This document shows positions 31,212-43,222 of a stretch of DNA of 64,000 bases, one piece after another (the first letter of the stretch is position 1; each line of letters opens with the position of its first letter). The position numbers and the translations under genes are program-made. The notes beneath the pieces are model-generated. The model was not told the origin of the DNA. It was given only the letters and a program-made list of their open reading frames with translations, and made no database searches. Source of the DNA: Chlorophyllum brunneum (taxonomy: Eukaryota; Basidiomycota; Agaricomycetes; Agaricales; Agaricaceae); contig OY756142.1 in NCBI GenBank assembly GCA_963576785.1, forward strand, positions 1,674,001-1,738,000. Reading direction: 5' to 3'.

Positions 31212-32029
31212 CTAATCATCGCCGATATCCATGCTGTCTGGGTCTGTTTCTTGCTTCCCCTTATGTATCGATCCCTCCAGGAAGTGAGTGAAAGTTTTTC
31301 CCTTGTCCGAAGACCCAGGCTCAGTGGGTTGAGCGCCAGATCCACCAGAAGCTTGAGTTTGTTTGTTTGCTTCTTCTGATGACCCAGGGCGGTGATTCTC
31401 ACCTCCGCCGTTGCTAGGTGGTTTTTGTTTTGAAAGTATGTCTTGAGGTTTCGTTGGCTCAGCCGTCTTTACTATGGAATGTGTCAACGATTGTGACTGA
31501 CAGTGTCGTGAAACACACCGTTGATCGCGATGCCCTGATCTTTGAGTATCTTTTCCAAGGAATTATTGATTCTCGTCGAGAGTGTGGGGTCACCGAGGGC
31601 TGGAAGCTCGGATGTTGAGCGCTCGACGATCGGAAATCTTGTTAAGCTCAGTCTGAGAATCTAGGGGTGTGACGAAGGCATCACTGACCTGTCCAATTCT
31701 TGCATTAACTCACGGTGAATGAATTCTTGGGGCATATAAAGTAGGTTATGGTCGCTTGTTAGCCGCTGGCGAGCTACATCTTCAACCCGTGATTTGAATG
31801 TGGTCAAGCCTTCCTTCAAGTTTAGTTCGTATAGGGATTTTGGCCAATGCAGCTGTAGAACGTACACTATTGCTCTGAAATTGGGTGAGGAGTTCTCTCC
31901 GTATGCGGTCAAAGTCGCCGGATTTCTTGAACCTAGATAGACAGAAAGCATTGTCAAAATTCACGCAGGATGTGATGTAAACGCCGTTCTGTACTCTTCG
32001 ACAAGCTTGTTTGGGCTGTTTATGGACAT
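31212..32029 (-). CDS. SHG1: SHG1/BOD1-domain protein (COMPASS component)
   Basis: Five exons (32029-31995, 31932-31868, 31809-31689, 31637-31519, 31471-31212), 600 nt, 199 residues. The N-terminus MSINSPNKLVEEFKKSGDFD with RIRRELLTQF is the Shg1/BOD1 domain. It continues through RVEDVARQRLTSDHNLLYMP and REMQ-like helices, and a helical stretch LSTRINNSLEKILKDQGIAI follows. The C-terminal third is Ser/Gly/Lys/Gln-rich and ends DPDSMDIGDD, an acidic tail. In yeast Shg1 is a subunit of the Set1/COMPASS H3K4 methyltransferase. The animal relative BOD1L works at chromosomes and forks. Which role applies here is not visible. It is divergent from HEM12 by 161 bp and convergent with the P450. Confidence 0.85.
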
Positions 32030-32190
32030 ATGGTGCCGACAACGGGTGTAGACTGGAGAGGGAGCAGCATGGACCGGAAGTCGTGAGAATTGACTGGCCG
32101 AGATTAGAGATCATCGTCTGGCCTCCTTCAGTCCCTTTCACCCTTGGCTGCACTCTAGGCCGTCTGCCGAGGGCTCACCACGTCCAATAG
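32030..32190. promoter_or_regulatory. Divergent promoter, SHG1 / HEM12
   Basis: Only 161 bp separate the two start codons, so transcription of the COMPASS-type gene and the heme-synthesis gene must start from a shared or overlapping region. No TATA box is obvious. Confidence 0.5.
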
Positions 32191-33441
32191 ATGGAAACAG
32201 CCTTCCCACCACTCAAAAATGACCTTTTGCTTCGTGCGGCCCGAGGTATCATACATTCACTACACCTTGTCGCAGAGATTTCTGATTCACAAGAATAGGC
32301 GAGGCAACAGAGCGTGCACCTGTATGGGTGATGCGCCAAGCTGGCCGATACCTGCCAGGTATCTCCATCTAACCCGCCTCAGTCACCCTCGTATTCTGAT
32401 TATCTATCTTCGTACAGAGTTCAGAAAAGTTCGTGAATCACACGAATTCTTCGAAGCATGCCGAACACCCGAACTCGCGAAGATGATCACACTCCAACCA
32501 ATTGAGCGCTATGCAGGCCTTCTCGACGCCTCCATCATCTTCAGTGACATCCTTGTCATTCCTCAAGCAATGGGAATGGAAGTCCAAATGAATCCAGGCC
32601 CGCACTTTCCTGACCCTCTTGTCACACCCGACGATGTGAAGAAACTATCACCAGCAGTTGACGTCAACGAAGAATTAGCTTATGTCTTCGAAGCCCTCAC
32701 GCAGACGAGGAAGGAGCTCAAGGGCGAAGTTCCCCTGATCGGATTTTGTGGCGCTCCATGGACCCTTTTTGCATATATGATTGAGGGCGGGGGGAGCAAA
32801 GGGTTCCAGAAAGCCAAAACGTGGCTCTTTAAATATCCTTCGGAATCCAAGGCGTTGCTATCGAGGATTGCTGATGTCTGTATTTATTTCCTCGTTGGAC
32901 AAGTTAGGGCCGGTGCCCAGGTGCGGTGGTTATCGTCGATGACAGTTTCTTGAACCAACCGGGTGTTTCTTAGCTTTTACAAGTTTTTGATTCCTGGGCA
33001 GGTGAACTATCGCCTCATGACTTCAAGCTCTTCTCCTTCCCTACCCTTAAACACATAGCCCAAGGCGTTCGTGATCGTCTAGTCGCAGAGGAGCTCCCCA
33101 TTGTACCAATGACATGTTTCGCCAAAGGTGCTAATCATTCCCTCGGGCTTCTCGCAGAACAGGGTGGATACGACGTTCTTGGTCTTGACTGGTGTATAGA
33201 TCCAGCAGAGGCTCGAGGGATCGTCGGAGATAACGTTGCTCTCCAAGGTAACATGGACCCTGTAGTTCTTTATGGCGGTAGGGACGCTATCGAGAGTGCT
33301 GTTAAGCGTATGGCTGAAGGATTCAAGTCGAGCAGAGGGGGTTGGATTGCAAATCTCGGCCATGGTATTACGCCTGGAGTTGACCCAGAGGATCTTCGTT
33401 GGTTCTTAGAATGCGTTCATAAATACTCTGCAAGATCTTGA
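32191..33441 (+). CDS. HEM12: Uroporphyrinogen decarboxylase
   Basis: Four exons (32191-32245, 32299-32358, 32418-32920, 32974-33441), 1086 nt, 361 residues, close to yeast Hem12. The cytosolic enzyme removes four acetate carboxyls from uroporphyrinogen III to give coproporphyrinogen III in heme synthesis. The N-terminal signature is RAPVWVMRQAGRYLPEFR. The substrate pocket Asp lies in FSDILVIPQAMGM. Further motifs are PLIGFCGAPWTLFAYM, YLVGQ-like FLVGQVRAGAQ, VFDSWAGELSP, DVLGLDWCID, LQGNMDP and WIANLGHGITPGVDPE. The first intron divides codon 19, and all phases close. Confidence 0.97.
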
Positions 33442-33735
33442 TAGACGCGGTATTTTGAGGATTCAGTAGCTGTAGTATTCCGCGAATAATCAGATATACA
33501 GTCGAATACTCATCATGGAACACTGTAATACACGCAAAAAGGAACGTCCATCCTCGCTATCACACGGTGCATAGATGTCAAGGGATGAAAGATCTGTGAA
33601 ATGATATTGATAGAATTGAAAAATGGCAGGTTGAGGAAGGGGGGAGATTGCTCATGAAAACCAAACACGCAAAAAATGTTAACCCGCTGACAGGGGCCAA
33701 TGGGTGTAGTAGTAAAATCTGGGAAAGAACCAAAG

Positions 33736-35963
33736 TCAAGCCACAACATCAGCATTGCTGAAACTACTCCGGCGACGCCTGACGCTTCTCAAATTCGGTC
33801 GCTCAGATTTAGGTGTCGTGTTAACCACGGCAGTATTATTGACCCAACCGTCGGCAGTGGTGTTACCCCCTGGCTTGAGCGTGTTAATTCCTGTCACTTC
33901 ACTCATCGACGAAGTGTGGTGTGGACGTTTAGAGGGTATGAGAGTGGGGAGGCGGGAATGTATTGGCGATGGGGGAGTCCGAGTAACAACTTGTTTAGAG
34001 CCCGCTGTTGCAGCTGCTCGGGCAGCACCAGTCGTTCGGGTCGTAGCTAGACGAGGTATTTTGTTTGGTCCCTGCTTTGCGCTGGCGGTTTTGACAGGTG
34101 ACTCGGGTGTTGCTGTTGCTGTCGCTGTCGCTGCAGCATTGGTTCCGGCTCGACGAATATTCGCAGCACCAGCTGTAGATCGTGTGACTCGTGTCGGTCG
34201 CTGTTCTGACGCTGTAACGCCACGAGTACCAGACGGCTTTGATACAGTTTTTGACCTGTTGCGTGTCGTTGGTGCTTTCGGCGCTGGTAGAGCGTCATTC
34301 TCCTCTTCTTCTTCCGTTTCCTCCGCCGTTCTCTTTGCTTTGGGAGTTTTACGTGGCTGACCGGGAGGTGCGATCGCTTTAGCCTTCGCCGCTGCCGTGG
34401 CGATGTGCCGACTCGGGGTGACAGGAGGTAGTGATATGGTGTTGATCGGTGGCGTAGTTGGTCTAATGTCCATTTCCTCATCCGTATCCGCTGGTGGTGT
34501 CGCAGGAGTGACAAGTGTGGTCGTGGCCTTTGCAGCAGCGGCTTGCTGCCGCTTTACTTCATCTGCTGCGGACCACTTAACCCATTCCAATTGCTTGAGG
34601 TACATGTACTGCTGTTGAGGTCCAACAACACTCCCTGGCCGTACGATACGCATAAATGCGATAACCTCATTTGCTGTGAATCCATATTTCCAGATTAGAT
34701 AGGCACCGATGAGTGTTCCTGTTCTTCCAAGTCCAGCTTTGCACTGTCGGGGTCCTGAGGATCATTTAAACCTTCAGGACGAAAAATACTACTCACATGA
34801 ACAGCAACAGCGCCTCCTAGTTCGATAATACGATCCGCTACGTCGATGAATGTCCGAACGATATCGTCAGTTGGATTTGTTCCGTCGTCAAAGTAGAGTT
34901 CCATATGATCGATCCCGCGATCCAAGAAGGTATTTCGATCGTAAAGTTCGGTATTCAGTCGCACAACCAATTTGATGTTCCGTTTCTCGAAGTAATCCAG
35001 ACAGTTTAGGAAAGGTGTCGGTAATTTACGTTGTAGAGCAAGATCTCTCGAATGAGCGGATGGGGATCCTGCGGTTGATCCTGCGGAGATTGTTTTGCCT
35101 TCCTTGGCCTCCCTTTCGCGTTTGATCCAATTAGTATCGACCGGAGACGCAAATGCGATAAAGTTGGGTGTTATCCAGTTCCAGTCTCCATTCTCGACCT
35201 TCTCGTAATATTCGTAATCCTCAACGCTGAACTCATTCATGTCACAGAGCCCGTTCTGCATTGCCTTCCACACTCCCCATAAGCAGTCCTGAATGTTGAG
35301 GTTGAAATCAGAGGGTCCCCGCCCCGCATCTCTGAATGGCATAAATTCCAGTTCCGCAATGGGGTGAAATGCCTCCCAGGGCGCACGGCGTTGCACGATC
35401 ATCTGAAGAACACGCGTTTTTTTAGGAGACACAGAAATTCTGAGAATGAAGAGGGATACCCACAACATATAAGGCCATGAGCAATGCAGCATTGGCCTTC
35501 TTGCGTGGATCATCAGACGAGTAGAGGACCAGCCGATGCTGGGTCAAATCTTGGTCCTGTGGGGATCAAGGTGGTGCACGTGAGGGACACGAGGTGGGGG
35601 CATTGCGATAATACACATACCTCGAGAAGCTCGTGGATATAGATACATGCCTTGTAGACCATGGCAATATTTAGCGGGCCCCAGTCCTGGAAAAACGAGA
35701 GATAAAGAAGCTGGTCGTCGATTGTGAAGTAATAATATGTTGTGTTATCGTCTGGAGAAGCAGATGGACCACCTCTGGGACATGAACGAACGCGGGGCTG
35801 GTTCCCTGGTTCTGTAGCGAGCCGGTTGAGAACCTCGGGTTTGGGTGGTGGGTGGGGGAAGGTGGTGAAATAGAGCCTTGAGTGTGGTAAGTGAGAGTGT
35901 TCTTGCGGGAACGGAGGCATACCTATCGCCGAAATGACATAGTGGCTCGCATTTAGGCGCCAT
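33736..35963 (-). CDS. CDC14: CDC14 dual-specificity phosphatase
   Basis: Five exons (35963-35923, 35876-35621, 35556-35464, 35402-34797, 34743-33736), 2004 nt, 667 residues. The N-terminal domain starts [20 protein letters not shown] and continues with [22 protein letters not shown] and [22 protein letters not shown]. The central part has [28 protein letters not shown]. The catalytic loop is [11 protein letters not shown] (Cys 333 nucleophile, CX5R), followed by [18 protein letters not shown]. Cdc14 reverses Cdk phosphorylation at mitotic exit, cytokinesis and in DNA repair. The C-terminal third is a low-complexity Ala/Thr/Lys/Pro tail with a Glu run, probably regulatory. The ATG is set by conservation of GDRLYF right after the first splice. 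Confidence 0.95.
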
Positions 35964-36353
35964 CCGGAGGGGTTGGTGGAAGTGTGGCGCGTGGAAGGGA
36001 GAAGGAGGAGTGGAAGAACAAAAGAGGTGCTGCAGCTGGGCAGCAGTTGGGCCCACCCGTGACACGTGAGTCTTTGTTTATTCTTGTGTTCGCCATCACC
36101 CCAGCCCTGTTCCGAACATTCCTTCCGAGACGGAATACACAATGTACAACTACAAGTCCTTCACCAGTATCTGTACTCCTCGACCATGCAGTACACATCG
36201 TTCTTTCCACAAGGCCACTCATCTGCATACATGCTTCTCCGGCCTCCCGTGAGCCCGCTCGAAGCTGCCTTACCCACGCCAGCGCCCACATTGCTCGCGT
36301 CTCCCCGGAATCCTCGCCAAGCCACCAAGGCCGCTACCCCAGCACAGTGAGCA
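35964..36353. other. Intergenic: CDC14 upstream region
   Basis: About 390 bp upstream of CDC14. Plus-strand frames here are short, Pro/Ser-rich and without family resemblance. No supported gene. Confidence 0.45.
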
Positions 36354-36885
36354 TCAACCAGTCCTGGTCACCAGCACTATGAACCCACCGATCCAAAACA
36401 AGGCCATTCCACCAATTAGGATCATCTCCTGTTCCGTCTGCGAGAGGAATTGTGCCTCTCTCCTGTTATGCATCGTCACCCTACCTCATTGTCAATATCC
36501 ATCAAGAAACCTCGGCATATCAGTACTCACAAGAATACCAACGCGGCGACGGCCAGAACGGCAACTGACGTCTGTGTCAAATGGAATGCGTCTGCCGACC
36601 AGAAGTCCGGTAGAAGGAATGTCAAATCTATCCCGGGTGAGTGATAGAATAGCGACTTACACACCGAGGACATGAGCTTAGTAGCATAGTGTCCAACGAA
36701 AAGTGTAACCACAACTGCATAGCTGAGTTTAAGCTTCCATTCTAGATTGTGTGATATGACCCATACCAATCGCACCAGCACGAACGGGGTTATCGCGAAA
36801 AAGAGGCATGATACGAGAAGCAGAGTGTGGTTGCACAGAAAGCAATGGTGGGTTGAGAAGCCAAGCTCAATTTCATTTGTATACT
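36354..36885 (-). CDS. Tentative small multi-pass membrane protein
   Basis: A minus-strand frame shows four hydrophobic segments: HTLLLVSCLFFAITPFVLV, SYAVVVTLFVGHYATKLM, TQTSVAVLAVAALVFLV and, after one clean intron (about 36531-36482), MILIGGMALFWIGGFIVLV. It ends TRTG and a stop at 36354-36356. Between TM3 and TM4 is a charged loop HNRREAQFLSQTEQE. I could not find a convincing start codon: an upstream exon beyond 36885 is likely, or the start is within the first hydrophobic run. I do not recognise the family. It sits between CDC14 and a MARVEL-like gene, all on the minus strand. Confidence 0.4.
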
Positions 36886-37080
36886 ACGAAGCCGTAACAC
36901 GAGGCATGCACGTTGTTTGCATGTGGTGTGTATACGCCACCATTCACCTGCTACGAAGCCCAACAAAAAAGAGTATATGCAACCGTGTATCATCTAGATT
37001 CAGCACAAAGTAATTCCATCCAAGAGAGAGCACAGGTATATGTATGACTCCAGGATTTTTTTCGGTATTCACACGGAACT

Positions 37081-38245
37081 TCAGGCATTCGAGGCAATAG
37101 GGACTTGGGTAACAGTGGGCAGTTGCCCATTAACACCCTGCTGTATAACAAGTGCCGAACCGGGTTGTGCTTGGGGATAAACACCACCCGGGTACTGAGC
37201 CATAGCAGGGTGAGCTTGAGGCATTCCCATAACACTAGTATTATAGTATCCGGGGGCTTCTCCAAACCAAGGCAACTCTATTTGATTCAGACTCAAAGGC
37301 GGACGTTGCGAAGAAGGATCTGGACGACTAACCTCGGATAGGCTCCCACCAGATATCAAGGCGCCCGAATGCTTGAGCACGGGAAATGAGACATATAAGA
37401 ATGATGAAAGCAAAGGCGTAGGAAACGAAGAGCATCCATGAAAATGCCTGGATGACTTTCATTTCACGGCACCATCCTTGAGCGGACACTAGATATCGCC
37501 AGTCAATACACTCAAGAGCCGAAAAAAGTAAGAATTCAACTCGACCCACTTTCCCCGGTACGAGTCACAACAGTCTGTCCACCCAAACTGTCACACTGGA
37601 TATTCCCAATAACGTCGCTACAACGAAAAGGTAAAGTTAGGCATGGAGTTGGACACAGGTTTCAATCCACCACTCACGTCGCCCATGACCCCATTGCTAG
37701 GAAATCTATTCAAGGACCATTCATGTTTCCAGACAAGTAGCACATACGTACCGAGCCAGAGCGCCCCTAAAACGAACAAAGCCACAGCTTCGGTCCGAGG
37801 CTGAGCCCACTGTAGCCTATACATATGACCGACAGACCTCGAGTTAGTCCCATAGTACAACCACTCATATAAAGCGCGGTTGAGACGCACAACAAGAGGA
37901 ACGCAAATATGGTGAAAGAGGGTATCACAAGCGAGAAGATCGTAAAGTCCTCTACGACGTTGACGGTCAGTATCCCTCAAGGAGACAGGGGAAAGAGCTT
38001 GGACATACTATGAAGGCCAGGTAAGAACTCGCTTGCGAGGTGGGCGGCGAGACCCAGAACCGTTCCTAAACGATCGGAAGATATGTTACTGTGACGGAAA
38101 TGGCTCCCCTTGCTACTAACCTGAAAGTAAGAAAACAGTAACTAGGTTGGGGAGTGATCGGGGCCGTTATCGTCATGTCCGATAGGTGAGGCGGCAGGTT
38201 CTCACCATAGAATCCAAGCCTGTGGTTTGCAAAACGTACAGTCAT
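37081..38245 (-). CDS. MARVEL-like four-TM protein
   Basis: Multi-exon minus-strand gene. Exon 1 from ATG 38245 encodes MTVRFANHRLGFY. A 21-nt exon joins to VTVFLLSGTVLGLAAHLASEF, then DFTIFSLVIPSFTIFAFLLL and RLQWAQPRTEAVALFVLGAL. The last TM is CREMKVIQAFSWMLFVSYAF, followed by FGRLDIWWEPIRELPWFGE. The tail is rich in Gly/Pro/Met/Gln and ends TVTQVPIASNA. This is a widely conserved membrane protein of basidiomycetes with a MARVEL-like layout: four TMs and a cytosolic tail. Function is unknown; MARVEL proteins usually work in membrane domain organisation. Middle exon borders are approximate. Confidence 0.75.
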
Positions 38246-38499
38246 GAAGAGTCGTTGATGGATGTTTACAGGTATTCGAGTGAAGGTGAAGAGGGAGAAA
38301 GGGTCGCGTACTTACTATGAACTCACTTTACACGTGACTGGGAGCTACTTGTTGTACACTTGAACTACAATCAATGATATTCAGGCTAGGAAATACATAT
38401 CTTTACAACTGCCCATTTCTAAAACATTCGTACCGTTCATAACGAGTATATATAATCACACATCATCACCACTATCCACGCTGGGTAACGGCCACTCCT

Positions 38500-39739
38500 T
38501 CACTGCCGTGGCCTCTTGAGATCATTCGGGTGCAACATTAAGCCATTGTCAATTTCGCTCATCAATGACCTCGGGACCGTACTCGAGCTTGACTTCCCAG
38601 AGCGCCCAGAGTCATGACGGGTAGGCTTCTTCGGTGGAGGGGAGGGAGGAGCATGCGAGCGGGAGCGTTTTTCAGATGCATACTCCCTCCTCGAACCATG
38701 ATTCCTATAGGGAATAGGTCTTGGAGTCGACCCCTCTTTCGAAGGCGAAGGAACTTCTGGCTTGGAAGCCGTCGTGAGAGGCAAGATGCTAGAGCTACTT
38801 GTCTTTGCGCGATGACCCTGTTTTGCGTTACCATAGGTGTTAAACCAAGCACAGGAAGTGACGGGCCCGTGCCACATGTGGTCCTCGCCATTACGGTGCC
38901 GTCGGATGGCCAAAATTAAGAGCGCGAGACAAGCGAAAATAACTTCGGTCTAAGTCAGCATTTTCGCCGCAACCTTCGTCCGGTAATAAGAGAAATTCAC
39001 GCACCCAGAACAGCGTTTATCAATGCAAAGGCATTCAGCACGCGATACATTGCTTGATACTGCTCAGTTCGGACTAATAAAGCCTACTCAGGACGCAGTC
39101 TGGTCATATTAGAAATAGAACACTCACAACTTGCGACTTCGGCATCCAGGACGATTTGCGGGTTATCCGAGGCAAAACACTCTACATCCGCATTCTGAGA
39201 TTCTGAGGTTGTGAGGTATACTCCGAGGACTGATCTGGGCTGTCAGTATCATGATGTGGAGAAGATGCACGCAGCGGGCGCTCACCCAGCCAGAAGACGC
39301 CCGCAAGTCCCAGACTCGCAAGCTCAATCCTTGTCGAAATAGGGTTCCGCTCCCGAAGCAGAAAACCGAAGATCAAACTGAGCAAGACGTTCGCATCAGT
39401 ATCCGCGGTCGTCACGCAAACCTGAACCAAGGCCGAACTTACAGGATTGTGAAAATAAATAGGCTTGCAGCACAGACAAAAATTGCGAAGGGGACAAAAC
39501 GGGCTGGGGTTTTCCATTATACTCAGCACCATCACGAGGAAGAACAGAGCTCAAGAACGCACTGAGGTCAGAAGCTGCCAAGACTGCCTGGAAGTGGGCT
39601 GCCATCGCTAGGCAAATGACAGTGAACAGCAGCACGACCCCTATGCAGCAGAGGGATCAACAGCGAAATTCCAAAATCGGACAGTTTTCAACCACATACC
39701 ATACAGGGCAGCGCGGATGGTGTTGAAGAGAGAAGGCAT
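38500..39739 (-). CDS. MARVEL-domain membrane protein
   Basis: Start ATG 39739 gives MPSLFNTIRAALYG, and a splice leads to VVLLFTVICLAMAAHFQAVL. Next is TRFVPFAIFVCAASLFIFTI, then LIFGFLLRERNPISTRIELAS and LGLAGVFWL. The fourth TM comes from a distal exon around 38945-38900, ending in IRRHRNGEDHMWHG. The cytosolic tail is Ser/Lys/Arg-rich (for example KRSRSHAPPSPPPKKPTRHD) and ends at the stop 38500-38502. The arrangement TM1-TM2-Arg/Glu-rich loop-TM3-TM4 is that of the MARVEL domain. It lies in tandem with another four-TM gene, but the two tails differ, so they are not recent duplicates. Introns around 39000-39240 are only roughly placed. Confidence 0.75.
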
Positions 39740-40177
39740 ACGGGATCTCGTATGCTGAGTGGTAGATTGTTGGATGCGGTGAGAACGGGGTGCGGTTGCT
39801 CGAACAGCCATGATAAAGCACCGGGCGGATGAAAACAACGAGGCAGTAGAACGTGAAGCCCACCAAACGGGCTGGCGTGGGGATCGTGAGTAAATGAATG
39901 GGAGGCGATCTGACGGGCTCCAAGCAGGACCAGTTGCAATGCACGACGGGCAAGGCCAGTAGCAAGGGTCCTCAAAGGAGAACCCCGACCAAAATTTCCA
40001 GGAAGTTCGTTCTACCTCGCAACACTCATGGAGATATCAGCCTCGAGGCTCCCGCACAGCCACGCTCCAATAATACCACTTCGGAACGAACCCCGCATTG
40101 CCTCTATTTAATCACAATCGATGAAGTACATTTCTTGACCCTTTCGAAGTCCTCGTACATCACTGGTATCTGCTATC
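39740..40177. other. Intergenic: upstream of the MARVEL gene, downstream of AACS
   Basis: 438 bp with no supported gene. Overlapping short minus-strand frames are in the 5' region of the MARVEL gene and lack family resemblance. Confidence 0.45.
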
Positions 40178-43100
40178 CTACGCAACCTCTCGGCGCAGGG
40201 TCTCTCCGATGTGCCTGTAAAATTCCAAGCAGCCCGGGTTGGACAACGTGGCAGGGTTGACACTCGATAAAGGCGCTCCGTTGATAATCTAACAATATCA
40301 AAAAATGAGGCCGCCATGCGCTTCGAGTCGAGTCAGAACTCACTTTCTTGGCCAGTACCTCCACACGCTTGCCATTCAGGGTGTATGGGACGTCAGGGAC
40401 TTGTATAACCTAGCCGTTCAGAGATGAAACGGAGGTCTCATAAGCAGTGCTCAGAGGGTAAACCTTACCCGCGCTGGGACATGGCGAGGGCTTCTTCTGG
40501 CTCGAATTTCGCCCTTGATCTTTTGTTCCAATTCATTTGACAGAACTTGTCCCTGAGGAAGCTTGACAAACAGGACAACACGTTCGTCGACACCACCATC
40601 AATCTTCTGCCCCACGGCCAAAGAGTCTACAAGAAACATTTCCGGGGCTGAAACGTCTGAAAAACATATATCGAGAACATCGTATATTTCGGACGAGCCG
40701 AAGCGGACCCCTGCAGGGTTCCTAAAGTCAAATGATCAGCTGACCGAATTGTCAACTTCAGAACACATGCCAGTGTGGTGCCTACCACACAAGAACCTAG
40801 TGTACTCACAGCACACCGTCAGAGCGCCCAAGCATGATAAGACCCCCTCCATTTCCAGACTTCGAACGCGTGATGATAATGTGATCACCATGGTCTTATG
40901 AGCAGGTGAATCATCGAATGCGAACAATCACAAACACTTACACCAAATTCCCTTATATTCGGAAAAATAAGCTTGCTGAAACCTCACCTGTGCCGCAGCC
41001 ACATTGTCATCACTTCCAAAGCCAGAAAGGGGCCAGAACCCAATCGGCATACAAGGGAATGGCTTGGTACAAACCAGCTCCCCTTCGTCGTTAGGGGGGT
41101 TTTGCTTTCCCAGGATTGAGTAGCTTTCAATAGCCATACCAAGCATTCTGCACTGGATCTCGCCTCGGTATACAGGAAGTGCTGTGTTCATTCCAGCAAA
41201 CAAAGAGCATATATCGGTTCCACCTAGTAAGGAGCATTGACTTGGACGCCCTGGCAATTAAGAACGTTGTGCGTACTCACCAGTAATGGAAGCCAATAAC
41301 ACATTCGGGTGAATATGCTCATATACGAAGTCGAAGAGTGGTGGTGCCAAGGGAGAGCCAGTTGAATAAATGTGACGGAGTCTATTGAGGTTGTGGTGTT
41401 TCCGGGGTTGATAAACCTTCTGCAATGGCAGTAAAGCGCCGCGATTGTCAGCACACGGAATCCCGTTTGTTCAGGACCAAGAATAGACGTAAATTAGGCG
41501 CGCAATAAGGGATCACTCACTGAAAGTTGGTCAAGATATTTTGCGCTGGTTCCAAAAATAGTGATGCCAAGGTCATTTACGAGTCTCCAAAGCAGGGCTG
41601 GGTCACGCAGAGGACTACCGTCGTATAGGACCAGGGTGCTTCCTATGCATAGGCTGCTGATGAGGAAGTTCCACATCATCCAGCCACTAGATGACATGAG
41701 AGTTGTCAGACTTCGTTCCACATGGTACATAGGACAGGGGATATAGAAGATACAGACGTGGTGGTGTAGTAGAAGAAGACATCTTCCGGTTGTAGATCGC
41801 CGCAAATTGCAAATTCCTTCTTCGCTTGGATCAGCATGCCACCCGCGCGATGGACGATAGGCCTAGGAGAATTGGATTATGATGAGATGCCTTCTCGAGG
41901 TGACTACAGGGGTGGTGGCCACGCACTTGGGCTTCCCCGTGGTGCCGCTACTAAAGAGAATCCATAATGGTGTATCGAAGGGAAGACGCTTCCACTCTAT
42001 CTCCCCTTGGGGAGTGAGACCTAATTTACACTTTCGGCCCTCGTCGAGGAATGCGTCCCACCCGAGCCATCCAGGCTCCCAACAAGAGCGGTTTTCCGGC
42101 TGGGGTATAGCATGAATGATAACGACTATGGGGTCGGCACCTTTGACTCGGGTGGCGAGGCCGGCAAGGAGCTGTGACAATTTTTGAACGTGACTGTGGA
42201 CCTTCTGATTATACCTATGTATGTTATAATAATACGTGGATGTTAATGTTAATGTGACGGGGAAATCATTCACACTAGATCTGAGATTGGTCGAAAAGTG
42301 TGGAAGGTACTTACACGACTGCATCAACGGCAAATATGATCGTAGGCTTCACTTGCTCGAGGCTTGTGGGCCGAGTGCGCACATCGGTGATTATTCGCGG
42401 AGTGAAGTCTACCACCACTTACCGTTCCAGGACCCCCTCAGATCCAAAGTCGGCAGCGGCGCTTACCCAGATCCCGCCAATTGCCGCTGTAGCTAGACAA
42501 GCCACAACGTTTTCCTATGTGAACGATAAGAAGGTTAATATAAAAAGCCGCAGCAGGGTGAGTAATGTAGTGGAATGGAGTGGCGGACGTGGGAGGGTCC
42601 TAGTGGAGTCCTGAGTGGTACGATGTACTCACGATGCAGTTCGAGGAATAGGACGCGACACGGTCCCCGGGCTTCACACCATGCTGAATTAAAGCAGATA
42701 CAAGGGCGGCTACGAGCTCGTAGAGCTCAGCATGCGAACACTGACGTAGGTGTGGAGGTGTGTCCTCGACAATTGGTTCAGCTATGACGGCATGACAAGG
42801 GGTCAGACAGAACAAGCGCGCATGGATGCCAGAATGACTGACTGGCTTGAATAAGGGCTATTTTGGCGCTGGAGCGGCAGTGTAGCATGTTCTCTGCCCA
42901 GTTAAGGCGCGCATCCCTGAACCTGAAATGTGCATGAGAATGCGTCAAAGCAAAATGGGCAGCGTGAAGATACTGACCAAGGTGGGTTGGAGGACGGAAG
43001 GGCTGTGTTATCTACGACGTGATCGCCCTTGTGGCCGATGATGTTGGTCAGGTTCCAAACGAGGCTCCAGAACTTATCTATATTCTTTGTTGACCAGGTA

Positions 43101-43222
43101 TAGAGATCATGATAGTCGCGCAGATCAGCGGAGTAAGAACTGTTAACCTCGTCTAAAAAACGGAAGGTTGGCGTTGTTCCTGGACTCGGAGGGTGATAGA
43201 GGGGTTTGTCCGCTTGAGGCAT
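40178..43222 (-). CDS. AACS: Acetoacetyl-CoA synthetase
   Basis: A long multi-exon minus-strand gene from ATG 43222 (MPQADKPLYHPPSPGTTP) to the stop at 40178-40180. The enzyme activates acetoacetate with ATP and CoA, feeding sterol and lipid synthesis. The N-terminal ACAS region shows TWSTKNIDKFWSLVWNLTNI and LNWAENML. Later come HLRQCSHAELYELVAALV and GDRVASYSSNCIENVVACL. The adenylation A3 motif is FSSGTTGKPK. TSGWMMWNFLISSL-like and FGTSAKYLDQL are family-typical. Further on are SITGGTDIC, GELVCTKPFPCMPIGFW and YHGDH, and the catalytic-lysine block YTLNGKRVEV. The C-terminus is HIGETLRREVA. An in-frame extension upstream lacks an ATG, so 43222 is preferred. Individual introns were not all fixed. 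Confidence 0.92.

Noticed and set aside
33755..34360. 201-residue plus-strand frame with Val/Ala-rich content
   Set aside because: Antisense of the low-complexity Ala/Thr tail of CDC14; its hydrophobicity is an artefact of codon complement.
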